64,000 nt of DNA from an uncultured Ruminococcus sp. (GTDB taxonomy: Bacteria > Bacillota > Clostridia > Oscillospirales > Ruminococcaceae), in the NCBI GenBank assembly GCA_910576995.1, contig CAJTLC010000012.1, positions 42,624-106,623 on the forward strand. The letters are read 5' to 3'. The notes under the pieces were generated by a model, which did no database searches, was not told the origin of the DNA, and saw only the letters and a program-made list of their open reading frames with translations. The position numbers were made by a program, and so were the translations under genes. This document shows positions 1-7,330 of the stretch, piece after piece; the stretch's first letter is position 1, and every line of letters begins with the position of its first letter.

Positions 1-757
1 ATACTTTCGTGATTTGCGGAACGTCAAGACCTATCTCCGCGATCTCCTCCGCACGGCTGAATACCCGTTCGGTATCGTCATAGCAGAACAGCCTGCCCTT
101 ATTCATAACAAGTATCTTATCCGCAAATCCCGCAATATCCTCCATACTGTGCGAAACTATGAGAACGGTATTCCTCGTTCTCTTCTGATAAGCCCTTATA
201 TGGGAAAGTATAGTATCCCTTCCCGCAGGATCGAGACCCGCCGTAGGTTCGTCCAATATAAGCACTTTCGGCTCCATAGCCATAACGCCCGCGATCGCGA
301 CTCTTCGCTTCTGACCGCCTGAAAGTTCAAAGGGCGAACGCTCCATAAGCTCCTCCTTCAGCCCTATATCATGAGCCGTTTCAAGAACGCGCCGCTTTAT
401 TTCGGCGTCGTCAAGCCCCATGTTCTTAGGTCCGAAAGCTATATCCTTATATACTGTCTCTTCAAATATCTGATATTCGGGATATTGAAAAACAAGCCCC
501 ACTTTAAACCGTACGTCGCGTATCTTCTTTTTGTCAACCCATATATCTTCGCCGTCAAGCAGAATTTTACCCGACGTCGGGCGCAGCAAGCCGTTGAAAT
601 GCTGTATCAGAGTCGATTTTCCCGAACCCGTATGCCCCATAACGCCGATTATTTCGCCTGCTTCTATTTTCAGATTCACATGATCCACCGCCGTTTTTTC
701 AAACGGAGTTCCCGGACTGTAAACGTATGTCAGTTCCTGAGTTTCAAGAATAGCCAA
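1..757 (-). CDS. ecfA2: Energy-coupling factor transporter ATPase EcfA2 (partial, TTG start)
   Basis: ATP-hydrolysing subunit of an ECF vitamin/micronutrient importer, cytoplasmic face of the membrane. The frame opens with TTG right after the ecfA1 stop (TAATTG), with AAAGGAG about 12 nt upstream, and reads about 252 codons before leaving the window; a full protein would be about 285 residues. Visible are Walker A (GHTGSGKST), the Q-loop VFQYPEYQ, signature LSGGQKRR, Walker B VLILDEPT and the switch SHSMED. The Q-loop and EcfA2-type C-terminal half differ from the preceding EcfA1, so this is the paralogous partner rather than a duplicate. ecfT would be expected next, outside the window. Identity is strong; the exact start rests on the TTG. 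Confidence 0.93.
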   Translation of the reverse strand, partial: MAILETQELTYVYSPGTPFEKTAVDHVNLKIEAGEIIGVMGHTGSGKSTLIQHFNGLLRPTSGKILLDGEDIWVDKKKIRDVRFKVGLVFQYPEYQIFEETVYKDIAFGPKNMGLDDAEIKRRVLETAHDIGLKEELMERSPFELSGGQKRRVAIAGVMAMEPKVLILDEPTAGLDPAGRDTILSHIRAYQKRTRNTVLIVSHSMEDIAGFADKILVMNKGRLFCYDDTERVFSRAEEIAEIGLDVPQITKV

Positions 758-1618
758 TTACTTTCCCTGCTCCTTTTCAAACAGTTTTTTTATCGCGTCT
801 GCGCATTCATCCTCCGTAATTATTTCCGAAGAAATATCGTAACCCGCTTTTTTCAGTTCCCAAGCAAGCTCCGTGACCTGCGGAACGTCGAGACCGATCT
901 TTTTGATTTTTTCGACATGAGAAAATACGGCGCGCGGCGTATCGTCAAGGACGATCCTGCCCTTATCCATAACGACTACGCGTCCGCACTGAGCGGCTTC
1001 GTCCATATAATGAGTTATAAGCACGATCGTGATGCCCTTTTCGCGGTTCATTTTCCTGATGACCGCCATTACTTCCTTTCTGCCGCGCGGATCGAGCATG
1101 GCAGTCGGCTCGTCGAGGATTATGCATTTCGGCTGCATGGCTATGATTCCCGCAATAGCTATGCGCTGCTTCTGACCGCCCGAAAGCTGGGCAGGCGAAT
1201 GAAGCCGGTAATCGTACATATCAACGGCGTGCAGCGCTTCGTCAACGCGGCGGCGCATCTCTTCATACGGCACGCCCAGATTTTCCAGCGCGAACGCCAC
1301 GTCCTCCTCCACAACGGACGAAACTATCTGATTGTCGGGATTCTGGAACACCATGCCTGCCTGCTGACGAAGTTCGAACAGCCTGCTTTCGTCGGCGGTA
1401 TCAATGCCGTCTACGATTACTTTTCCCGACGCGGGCAGCAGAATAGCGTTCATATGTTTTGCAAGGGTGGATTTTCCCGAACCGTTATGCCCGAGTATAG
1501 CCGTAAATTCGCCCTCTTTGATATTAAGATCAATACCTTTCAGCACCTCCGCAGGTTCTTTGCCTTCTTCGGCAGGATAGCTGAAGCGCAGATCTTTTAT
1601 TTCGATCATATTTTTCAT
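758..1618 (-). CDS. ecfA1: Energy-coupling factor transporter ATPase EcfA1
   Basis: Second ATPase of the ECF transporter module (286 residues). It pairs with EcfA2 on the EcfT membrane scaffold to power substrate-binding S proteins. Motifs in order: Walker A GHNGSGKST near residue 43, Q-loop FQNPDNQ near 91, signature LSGGQKQR near 145, Walker B CIILDEPT and the H-loop ITHYMDE. The Q-loop form FQNPDNQ is typical of EcfA1. It lies 42 nt downstream of the methyltransferase gene and its stop abuts the ecfA2 TTG, so the two ATPases are probably translated together. An internal ATG at codon 4 is an alternative start. Confidence 0.95.
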   Translation of the reverse strand: MKNMIEIKDLRFSYPAEEGKEPAEVLKGIDLNIKEGEFTAILGHNGSGKSTLAKHMNAILLPASGKVIVDGIDTADESRLFELRQQAGMVFQNPDNQIVSSVVEEDVAFALENLGVPYEEMRRRVDEALHAVDMYDYRLHSPAQLSGGQKQRIAIAGIIAMQPKCIILDEPTAMLDPRGRKEVMAVIRKMNREKGITIVLITHYMDEAAQCGRVVVMDKGRIVLDDTPRAVFSHVEKIKKIGLDVPQVTELAWELKKAGYDISSEIITEDECADAIKKLFEKEQGK

Positions 1619-1660
1619 CTTTATCAGAATTCACCTGTATTTCATAAAAATCGGAGAAAA

Positions 1661-2530
1661 TCACTTCTCCCAGATAGAAGTCGCGCCGCACGGCAGAGTC
1701 ATTCCCGACGATCTTACGGGAAGCCCGATCTCGTCGAATGAAACCTTTCCGCCGAAACGTTCATTAAGAACGCTGCCGAGGATATAACCCATGACCGACG
1801 GAGAAAGTCCCGTAGTATAGCTGTTTATGAGGAAGAACAGCGGATCGTCGGATAATACTCCGGAGCAAAGCTTTACCAGATCATAAACGCAGTTTTCGAG
1901 TTTCCAGACTTCGCCGCCCGGCCCTCTCCCGTAACTGGGAGGATCCATTACTACTGCATCGTAACGTCTACCGCGCCTTATCTCGCGCGCGATGAATTTT
2001 TCGCAGTCGTCCACTATCCAGCGAATGGGCTTTTCCGAAAGTCCTGAAACAGCGGCGTTCTCCCTTGCCCACTGAACCATGCCTTTTGACGCGTCCACGT
2101 GGCATACGGACGCTCCCGCTTCGGCGCAGGCAAGAGTTGCTCCGCCCGTATAGGCGAACAGATTCAGCACATTAATCGGACGATTCGCGGAGCGTATTTT
2201 CGCCGCCATATAATCCCAGTTTACAGCCTGTTCGGGGAAAAGTCCCGTATGCTTGAAACCTGTCGGACGAATGTTGAATTGAAGATTCCCGTAACCGATA
2301 TGCCAGCTTTCGGGAATTCTCCTGCGAAACGCCCATTTGCCGCCGCCCTGATTCGAGCGGTGATAATGACCGTCTGCCGAATTCCACAGCGGCTCTTTCT
2401 TATCAGTTTTCCAGATTATTTGCGGATCGGGACGAACAAGGCTTACATCGCCCCATTTTTCGAGTTTTTCTCCGTCCGAAGCGTCAAGTATCACGTAGTC
2501 TTTCCAATTATCTGCTGTTCTCAAAATCAA
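1661..2530 (-). CDS. Class I SAM-dependent methyltransferase, RlmI/RlmK-like
   Basis: 289 residues. The C-terminal two thirds is a Rossmann-type SAM methyltransferase: motif I NLFAYTGGATLACAEAGA (about residues 122-139), acidic motif II VDASKGMVQWARENA, and the catalytic DPPSYGRGPGGEVWKLE (about 196-212). The DPPSYGRG motif and the preceding FKHTGLFPEQ segment match the RlmI/RlmK group of rRNA cytosine-5/guanine methyltransferases. There is no N-terminal PUA domain, as in many Firmicute homologues. The start ATG overlaps the stop of the upstream mutase by 4 nt (ATGA), so the two are co-translated. The substrate (23S rRNA most likely) is inferred from the family only. Confidence 0.85.
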   Translation of the reverse strand: MILRTADNWKDYVILDASDGEKLEKWGDVSLVRPDPQIIWKTDKKEPLWNSADGHYHRSNQGGGKWAFRRRIPESWHIGYGNLQFNIRPTGFKHTGLFPEQAVNWDYMAAKIRSANRPINVLNLFAYTGGATLACAEAGASVCHVDASKGMVQWARENAAVSGLSEKPIRWIVDDCEKFIAREIRRGRRYDAVVMDPPSYGRGPGGEVWKLENCVYDLVKLCSGVLSDDPLFFLINSYTTGLSPSVMGYILGSVLNERFGGKVSFDEIGLPVRSSGMTLPCGATSIWEK

Positions 2531-3882
2531 TCCCTCAGTTCCATTCTTTCCTTTATGGTATCGGCAATTTGAAGCGCCATTGCATTTATAGTTGAAAAAT
2601 CCTGCCCCTCTATCCTGATTCGGATAACAGGCTCTCTGCCGATCTCGCGCACTACGACGCGCCCCTCTTCGCCAAGTATTTCTTCAAACTCGTCGATAAC
2701 GCTTATAACGGCGCGGTCGTTTTTCCAGACTTCGCGAAAGCGGCGCGTTATGGGTACATTCAGCATTACCTGCGGCCATTTTTCGATTATCGCCGAAAGT
2801 TCGCTCATTTTACCGCCAAAGTCTTTCAAGACCTCCAGCAGACGTATTCCCGTAAGCTGACCGTCGGAAGATACCGCGTCGTCGGCAAAAAGCACCTGTC
2901 CCATAGGATCGCCGCCGAGACTGTAACCGCATTCCAGCATACGGCGTATCATCGCTCTTTCACCGGCGGGCGCGGCTGAAACGCCTATACCGCTGTTCCG
3001 TGCAAACTGGATAAGACCGAGATTATTAGCCTGACTTACCATTATTGTGTTATGGCGAAGCTTGTCCTGCTCTTTCATCGCCCTTGCGCAGGCTGCAATT
3101 ATGACGTCGCCGTCAACCAGACAGCCGTTTTCGTCAACCGCCAGACAGCGCTCGCCCGAACCGTCGAATGCAATCCCGCAGCAGCATTTCTCCTTTATGA
3201 CAAGCTCCATAAGTTCGTCTATATGAGTGCTGCCGCATATATTTATATTTGCTCCGTCGGGTTTATCGCCCATCATCACCGCTTCCGCGCCCAGTTCTGT
3301 AAAAATCCTCTGCGCAGTAAGACTTGCGCTTCCGTTAGCGCAGTCGACAGCTATCTTCATTCCGCTGAGATCGGCAGGTGCGATCTCCTTGATATGCTCT
3401 ATGTAGTCGTCGGCAGCGTTTTCAATATACTGCGATCTTCCGTAAATTCGCCGCGGTATCGGCAGAATCTCCGCCGGAACTTCCCTAACAAGCCGTTCGA
3501 TATCGTCTTCGCGGTCGTCGGAAAGCCGGTATCCATAGTGGGAAAAGAGCTTTATCCCGTTGAATTCCGAATTCACATAAGAAGCGGTTATCATAATGCC
3601 GCCCTGCGCCGATCTTTCCTTTATCTGCCACGCAAGAGCCGGAGTCGGTACTGCGCCCAGCAGTTCAGCGTCCGCGCCTGCGGAACATATTCCTGCGCAA
3701 ACGGCGGCTTCGAGGGCGTCGGATGAACTTCTTACGTCCTTTCCGACAAGAATCCTCGTTTTCCCGTCTTTCGGGGCAGCCATTACAGCGGCGGCTGCGC
3801 GTCCGATCTGCATGGCAATCTCGCAAGTCAATTCTGTAACGGCAAGACCTCTGAAACCGTCTTTCCCGAACATTCTGCCCAT
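2527..3882 (-). CDS. Divergent phosphoglucosamine mutase-like protein (GlmM-like, motifs altered)
   Basis: 451 residues, the normal length of GlmM (alpha-D-phosphohexomutase family, which isomerises glucosamine-6-P to glucosamine-1-P for cell-wall UDP-GlcNAc). The N-terminus FGKDGFRGLAV and the four-domain layout are those of GlmM, but every signature loop departs from the family. The phosphoserine loop reads TASYVNSEFNGIK (residues 99-111; usual SASHNP.. NGIK; Ser101 kept). The metal loop reads DGSGER (240-245; usual DGDGDR). The sugar loop reads GGDPMG (323-328; usual GGEQSG). The phosphate loop reads REIGREP (412-418; usual RPSGTEP). Start chosen at the ATG behind AGGAGGAG. It may be an altered enzyme or a non-catalytic paralogue; a standard GlmM should then exist elsewhere. 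Confidence 0.8.
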   Translation of the reverse strand: MGRMFGKDGFRGLAVTELTCEIAMQIGRAAAAVMAAPKDGKTRILVGKDVRSSSDALEAAVCAGICSAGADAELLGAVPTPALAWQIKERSAQGGIMITASYVNSEFNGIKLFSHYGYRLSDDREDDIERLVREVPAEILPIPRRIYGRSQYIENAADDYIEHIKEIAPADLSGMKIAVDCANGSASLTAQRIFTELGAEAVMMGDKPDGANINICGSTHIDELMELVIKEKCCCGIAFDGSGERCLAVDENGCLVDGDVIIAACARAMKEQDKLRHNTIMVSQANNLGLIQFARNSGIGVSAAPAGERAMIRRMLECGYSLGGDPMGQVLFADDAVSSDGQLTGIRLLEVLKDFGGKMSELSAIIEKWPQVMLNVPITRRFREVWKNDRAVISVIDEFEEILGEEGRVVVREIGREPVIRIRIEGQDFSTINAMALQIADTIKERMELRD

Positions 3883-3931
3883 ACCTGCTCCTCCTGATCA
3901 AATATATTATTTATTTCTCGCTGCTGAAAAT

Positions 3932-3967
3932 TAAAAAAGAGGACGCCCGTTTGATAAAGGCGTCTCC
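3932..3967 (-). terminator. Rho-independent terminator after ruvB
   Basis: On the minus strand GACGCC (3964-3959) pairs with GGCGTC (3947-3942) around an 11-nt loop and is followed by CTCTTTTTT. It lies about 70 nt past the ruvB stop and before the next operon. Confidence 0.6.
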
Positions 3968-3977
3968 TGCCTGCGCA

Positions 3978-4016
3978 AATCAATTTAACTTGTGGCGGCA
4001 TTATGCAAGGGGACGC
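3978..4016. repeat. Solo end of the dispersed palindromic element (family A, copy A1)
   Basis: The stretch containing AAATCAATTTAACTTGTG, GCGGCATTATG and GGGGACG matches the left inverted end plus the first arm of hairpin 1 of the family A elements seen complete at 10842, 20225 and 53269. The rest of the element is missing. It lies between the ruvB stop and the GlmM-like gene. Confidence 0.6.
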
Positions 4017-4036
4017 CCGATAATTACGCATTTGTA

Positions 4037-5092
4037 TCAGAATGAAAGCTGACCGTCGTTCTTAACGCCGCTTTCGGGAGGTTTTATCCCCAGATGTTCA
4101 TAAGCGAGTACGGTAGCGACTCTGCCGCGCGGAGTTCTGCCCAAAAATCCCAGCTGCATAAGGAACGGCTCGCAGATATCCTCCAGCGTAACGGATTCCT
4201 CTCCTATAGCCGAAGCGAGAGTTTCCAATCCCACAGGTCCTCCGCCGTAACCCTTTATTATCATGGTAAGCATACGCCTGTCGAGACTGTCCAGTCCCAG
4301 TTTGTCTATTTCCAGTCTGCTGAGAGCAATGGACGCTATTTCGCGCGTTATCTGTCCGTTTCCGAGAACGTCGGCGAAATCCCGAACGCGTTTCAGCAGT
4401 CGGTTTGCGATTCGCGGAGTACCGCGCGCACGTCCCGCAATTTCAGCCGCGCCGTCGGATTCGCAGGGAATTCCCAGTATCATCGCGCTGCGGCGGATTA
4501 TATCCGTAAGCTGTTCGCTGCTGTAAAGTTCCAGACGTTCGATAACGCCGAATCTGTCGCGAAGCGGCGCGGAAAGCTGACCTGCCCTCGTAGTCGCGCC
4601 TATCAGTGTGAACGGCCGCAGATCCATGCGTATCGACCGCGCCGAAGGTCCTTTTCCGATTATTATATCTATAACTCTGTCCTCAAGAGCAGGGTAAAGC
4701 AGTTCCTCAACGGGACGCGAAAGGCGGTGTATCTCGTCAATAAACAGCACGTCGTTATCGGAAAGTCCCGTCAGCAGCGAAACGAGATCGCCGGGCTTTT
4801 CGATCGCAGGCCCTGTCGTAACGCGGAGATTCACGCCCATTTCATGAGCAATGATCGACGAAAGCGTAGTTTTGCCAAGTCCGGGAGGACCGTACAGCAA
4901 AACATGATCGAGAGGTTCGCCCCTGCGCTTCGCCGCTTCAATATAAACTGCTATTTTCTCCTTGACTTTATCCTGCCCAATGTATTCATGCAGGCTCTGC
5001 GGCCGGAGAGTGACCTCCGTATCGCCGTCCTCAGCGGTATTTTCCGGAGAAATAACGCGGGGAGCAAATTCCATATCTTCTGTATGAATCAT
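4037..5092 (-). CDS. ruvB: Holliday junction branch migration ATPase RuvB
   Basis: Hexameric AAA+ motor that drives branch migration of Holliday junctions with RuvA. 351 residues, normal length. Features in order: N-terminal LRPQSLHEYIGQ, Walker A GPPGLGKTT (about residue 67), Walker B FIDEIHRL, sensor I GATTRAG, arginine-finger region LRDRFG, and the C-terminal winged-helix DNA-binding part with GGGPVGLETLA and PRGR. It ends the ruvC-ruvA-sseB-ruvB operon, 13 nt after the SseB-like gene. Confidence 0.97.
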   Translation of the reverse strand: MIHTEDMEFAPRVISPENTAEDGDTEVTLRPQSLHEYIGQDKVKEKIAVYIEAAKRRGEPLDHVLLYGPPGLGKTTLSSIIAHEMGVNLRVTTGPAIEKPGDLVSLLTGLSDNDVLFIDEIHRLSRPVEELLYPALEDRVIDIIIGKGPSARSIRMDLRPFTLIGATTRAGQLSAPLRDRFGVIERLELYSSEQLTDIIRRSAMILGIPCESDGAAEIAGRARGTPRIANRLLKRVRDFADVLGNGQITREIASIALSRLEIDKLGLDSLDRRMLTMIIKGYGGGPVGLETLASAIGEESVTLEDICEPFLMQLGFLGRTPRGRVATVLAYEHLGIKPPESGVKNDGQLSF

Positions 5093-5105
5093 TCAAAACT
5101 CCTGT

Positions 5106-5840
5106 TTACTTTTCAAAGTGTCTCTTTTTGCGGACATAGAAAGGATCGACTGTTGCGGCAGCCTTTTTCCCCATATCCTGTTCATATGTAATAAAGCAAA
5201 GATGCTCGTTTGCCTTTACGCTTTTTGCAAGATATTTCGAAAAAGGCACGAAAACTTTCCTTGTATTTCCAAGCATATCTATAACTATAAGCAGCTGCGG
5301 CTTTTCGCAGCCTCTGATCATTTCCATAATGAACGCGCGGTCGACGTTATCCTGTTTCGCAAGAAATTTCGAAGCCGGCTTTGTAAGGTGGCTTACGGAG
5401 TAGCTGCACGGACGATAATTTATAATTTCCTCTTCATTGTAAGAAATAGCTCTTATTTTCAGATTTCTGGCTATCATAAGGATGCTCTTTATTTCCTGAG
5501 AAGAGAATTCCTTGCCGTAGGAATTCGGATTAAGAACAGCCGAAGCCGTCTGGATAAGATCGAAAAGGCGAAGACAGTTTATCTTGTAAAATTCCACATA
5601 ACGCTTTGCAAATTGCTGTAAAGCGCGGTGACTTGTGAAAAACGGTATAAAAATATCGCCGTGCGGGTTGCGTATGGTAATAAGTTCAAGCTGTATACCG
5701 CCCTCTTCTCTTCCCCGCTCGTATTTCACGGGATTTTTGCATATCACGTAGACATCGCTTTTAATGAGAGTCTGCAAAAACAGCGATCGCTTTGAAGGAT
5801 CTTTTATCGCGGCTTTCAGCAGCTCGTCAAGGTTCATCAT
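5106..5840 (-). CDS. SseB-family domain protein
   Basis: 244 residues, soluble, no signal peptide. The N-terminal half (DELLKAAIKDPSKRSLFLQTLIKSDVYV then a strand-rich segment ending FIPFFTSHRALQQFA) resembles the SseB N-terminal domain, a small fold found in a protein whose overproduction changes serine sensitivity in E. coli. The biochemical role is not known. The C-terminal half has a second similar alpha/beta unit (QLLIVIDMLGNTRKVFVPFS). It sits between ruvA (85 nt away) and ruvB (13 nt), an uncommon insertion in this operon. Start at the first of two ATGs behind AAAGGACG. The 85-nt gap holds a TATAAT (minus strand, 5882-5877) without a clear -35. Confidence 0.7.
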   Translation of the reverse strand: MMNLDELLKAAIKDPSKRSLFLQTLIKSDVYVICKNPVKYERGREEGGIQLELITIRNPHGDIFIPFFTSHRALQQFAKRYVEFYKINCLRLFDLIQTASAVLNPNSYGKEFSSQEIKSILMIARNLKIRAISYNEEEIINYRPCSYSVSHLTKPASKFLAKQDNVDRAFIMEMIRGCEKPQLLIVIDMLGNTRKVFVPFSKYLAKSVKANEHLCFITYEQDMGKKAAATVDPFYVRKKRHFEK

Positions 5841-5924
5841 AAATTATCGTCCTTTCATTCAGGCATAGCCTTTGATATTATACACGAAATTCAGCTCGTT
5901 TCGTGTTATTATTTCATAATAAAA

Positions 5925-6530
5925 TCATCTGGAATTCAGCAGTCTGAGGGTTTCTTTTATAAGTTCCTGAGTGCTGAGAGCAGGATCGAGTTTTCGGAGA
6001 ACAGCGGCAGCCTCCCCCTGAGAATATCCGAGTACCATAAGCGCTTCCAGAGCCTCTCCGAACGCCGACTCGTCATTACCCGAATTCTGCGGGATATAGG
6101 AATTATCAGCCTTTGTACCCAAAGAATCCGAAGATATCTTGTCTTTCAGTTCAAGAACAAGCCGCTGGGCTGTCTTAGCGCCGATACCCTTTGTTTTGGT
6201 AAACGCCTTGCTGTCGCCCGAAGCTATAAAAAACGCGAACTGTTCGGGAGTCATGTCGGACAGGATAGATATTCCCGCTTTCGGACCTATTCCCGAAACG
6301 GAGGTAAGCAGCCGAAAACAGTTAAGTTCCTGCATATCGGCAAATCCGAAGAGATCGACGGCGTCCTCGCGCACATGAAGATGAGTGTAAAGCATGGCTT
6401 CGCTGCCGATATCGCCAAGCTTTTTCAGCGTATTGTACGAAGTTTTGCAGCCGTAGCCTACTCCTCCGCATTCTATAACGGCAAGTCCGAGTTCCTTTAC
6501 AAGAATCCTGCCGCGAAGACTGTATATCAT
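5925..6530 (-). CDS. ruvA: Holliday junction DNA helicase subunit RuvA
   Basis: Tetrameric Holliday-junction binder that loads RuvB. 201 residues when started at MIYSLRG, where the family begins, behind AGGAG at 7 nt; the frame is open for 30 more codons upstream but those overlap ruvC. The N-terminal OB fold (MIYSLRG to VDLFGFA) is followed by two helix-hairpin-helix motifs: SVSGIGPKAGISILS (about residues 77-91) and KTKGIGAKTAQRLVLELKD (about 112-130). The C-terminal domain III (EALMVLGYSQGEA) contacts RuvB. Confidence 0.96.
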   Translation of the reverse strand: MIYSLRGRILVKELGLAVIECGGVGYGCKTSYNTLKKLGDIGSEAMLYTHLHVREDAVDLFGFADMQELNCFRLLTSVSGIGPKAGISILSDMTPEQFAFFIASGDSKAFTKTKGIGAKTAQRLVLELKDKISSDSLGTKADNSYIPQNSGNDESAFGEALEALMVLGYSQGEAAAVLRKLDPALSTQELIKETLRLLNSR

Positions 6531-6561
6531 AAATCTGCTCCTATCATTCTGATTCTGCGCG

Positions 6562-7047
6562 CTATCCCCATCTTGTGGTATGACCGTGACATATAGCGAT
6601 AGCAAGGGCGTCCGCCGCATCGTCGGGCTTCGGTATCTGCGCTAAATTCAACAGCTGCCTCGTCATCTCCATGACCTGCATCTTTTCCGCCTTTCCATAG
6701 CCTACGACAGCCGATTTAACTTGCAGCGGCGTATATTCGCAAACAGGCACGTTCCTGATCGCCGCCGAAAGCACCGTAACGCCTCTTGCCTGCGCAACGT
6801 CTATGCCGGTTTTCTGGTTAGTTGTGAAAAAAAGTTTTTCTATCGCCATGCAGTCGGGCTTGAATTTTTCAAAGATATATTCCATATCCGTATGTATAGC
6901 GCGCAGCCGTTCCGTAAAAGGCGTATGCGCTTCGGTGAGTACCGCTCCGTATTCTATCGGGGAAAAATTAATGCCGTCGTATTCAACAACGCCGAATCCG
7001 ACAATAGCATATCCCGGATCTACGCCCAGAATCCTTATTTTTTTCAA
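6562..7047 (-). CDS. ruvC: Crossover junction endodeoxyribonuclease RuvC (TTG start)
   Basis: Dimeric resolvase that cuts Holliday junctions. 161 residues. Catalytic acids are visible: Asp in ILGVDPGYAIVGFGV, Glu in AIEKLFF, and the C-terminal pair in PKPDDAADALAIAICH. The start is TTG with AGGAG 7 nt upstream. First gene of the ruv operon, 31 nt before ruvA, with a sigma-A promoter at 7107-7136. Confidence 0.96.
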   Translation of the reverse strand: MKKIRILGVDPGYAIVGFGVVEYDGINFSPIEYGAVLTEAHTPFTERLRAIHTDMEYIFEKFKPDCMAIEKLFFTTNQKTGIDVAQARGVTVLSAAIRNVPVCEYTPLQVKSAVVGYGKAEKMQVMEMTRQLLNLAQIPKPDDAADALAIAICHGHTTRWG

Positions 7048-7106
7048 ATCTATCTCCTGTTTTATTTGATCTTAGTTAAAAAAATTCATTCAAATCACAC
7101 ACTATT

Positions 7107-7136
7107 ATTATAACATATTCTGTTGATATTTTGCAA
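7107..7136 (-). promoter_or_regulatory. Promoter of the ruvC operon
   Basis: Minus-strand TTGCAA (7136-7131), 18-nt spacer, TATAAT (7112-7107), about 60 nt before the ruvC start. No LexA-type operator was recognised around it. Confidence 0.6.
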
Positions 7137-7191
7137 CAGTTTATCAACACTTTATACATATAAAAATTATATAACGCTTCAATTGCAAACC

Positions 7192-7235
7192 TAGGGCTTA
7201 TTTGAAAAATCCATACATTTTTCAAATAAGCCCTA
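7192..7235. repeat. 19-bp perfect inverted repeat, possible MITE or IS-end remnant
   Basis: TAGGGCTTATTTGAAAAAT (7192-7210) and its exact reverse complement (7217-7235) enclose the 6-nt loop CCATAC. There is no T-run on either side, so it is not a typical terminator. It sits between the divergent ruvC and pheA promoters and looks like two insertion-element ends joined back to back. Confidence 0.65.
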
Positions 7236-7268
7236 AAACCAATTTCAGTAAAAAATTTGCTCATACTG

Positions 7269-7297
7269 TTGATTTTACTTCCGAAATCTGTTATAAT
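7269..7297 (+). promoter_or_regulatory. Promoter of pheA-metH
   Basis: TTGATT (7269-7274), 17-nt spacer, TATAAT (7292-7297), followed 26 nt later by GGAGGA and the pheA ATG. The leader is too short for a T-box or attenuator. Confidence 0.75.
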
Positions 7298-7330
7298 CAA
7301 TATAAAAGTATAATTTACGGAGGAATAAAA

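Noticed and set aside
371..1741. Long plus-strand open frame opposite the ecfA genes
   Set aside because: It is antisense to two clear ATPase genes, shows no family motif and has biased composition typical of a complement frame. Similar long antisense frames opposite ruvB, metH, gpr, rnr and recG were dismissed for the same reason.
3828..4031. 67-codon minus-strand frame in the ruvB to GlmM-like gap
   Set aside because: It runs through the terminator and the repeat fragment and overlaps the GlmM start out of frame; no coding signal.
7298..7330. T-box or attenuator for pheA
   Set aside because: Only about 34 nt separate the -10 box from the start codon, too short for either.
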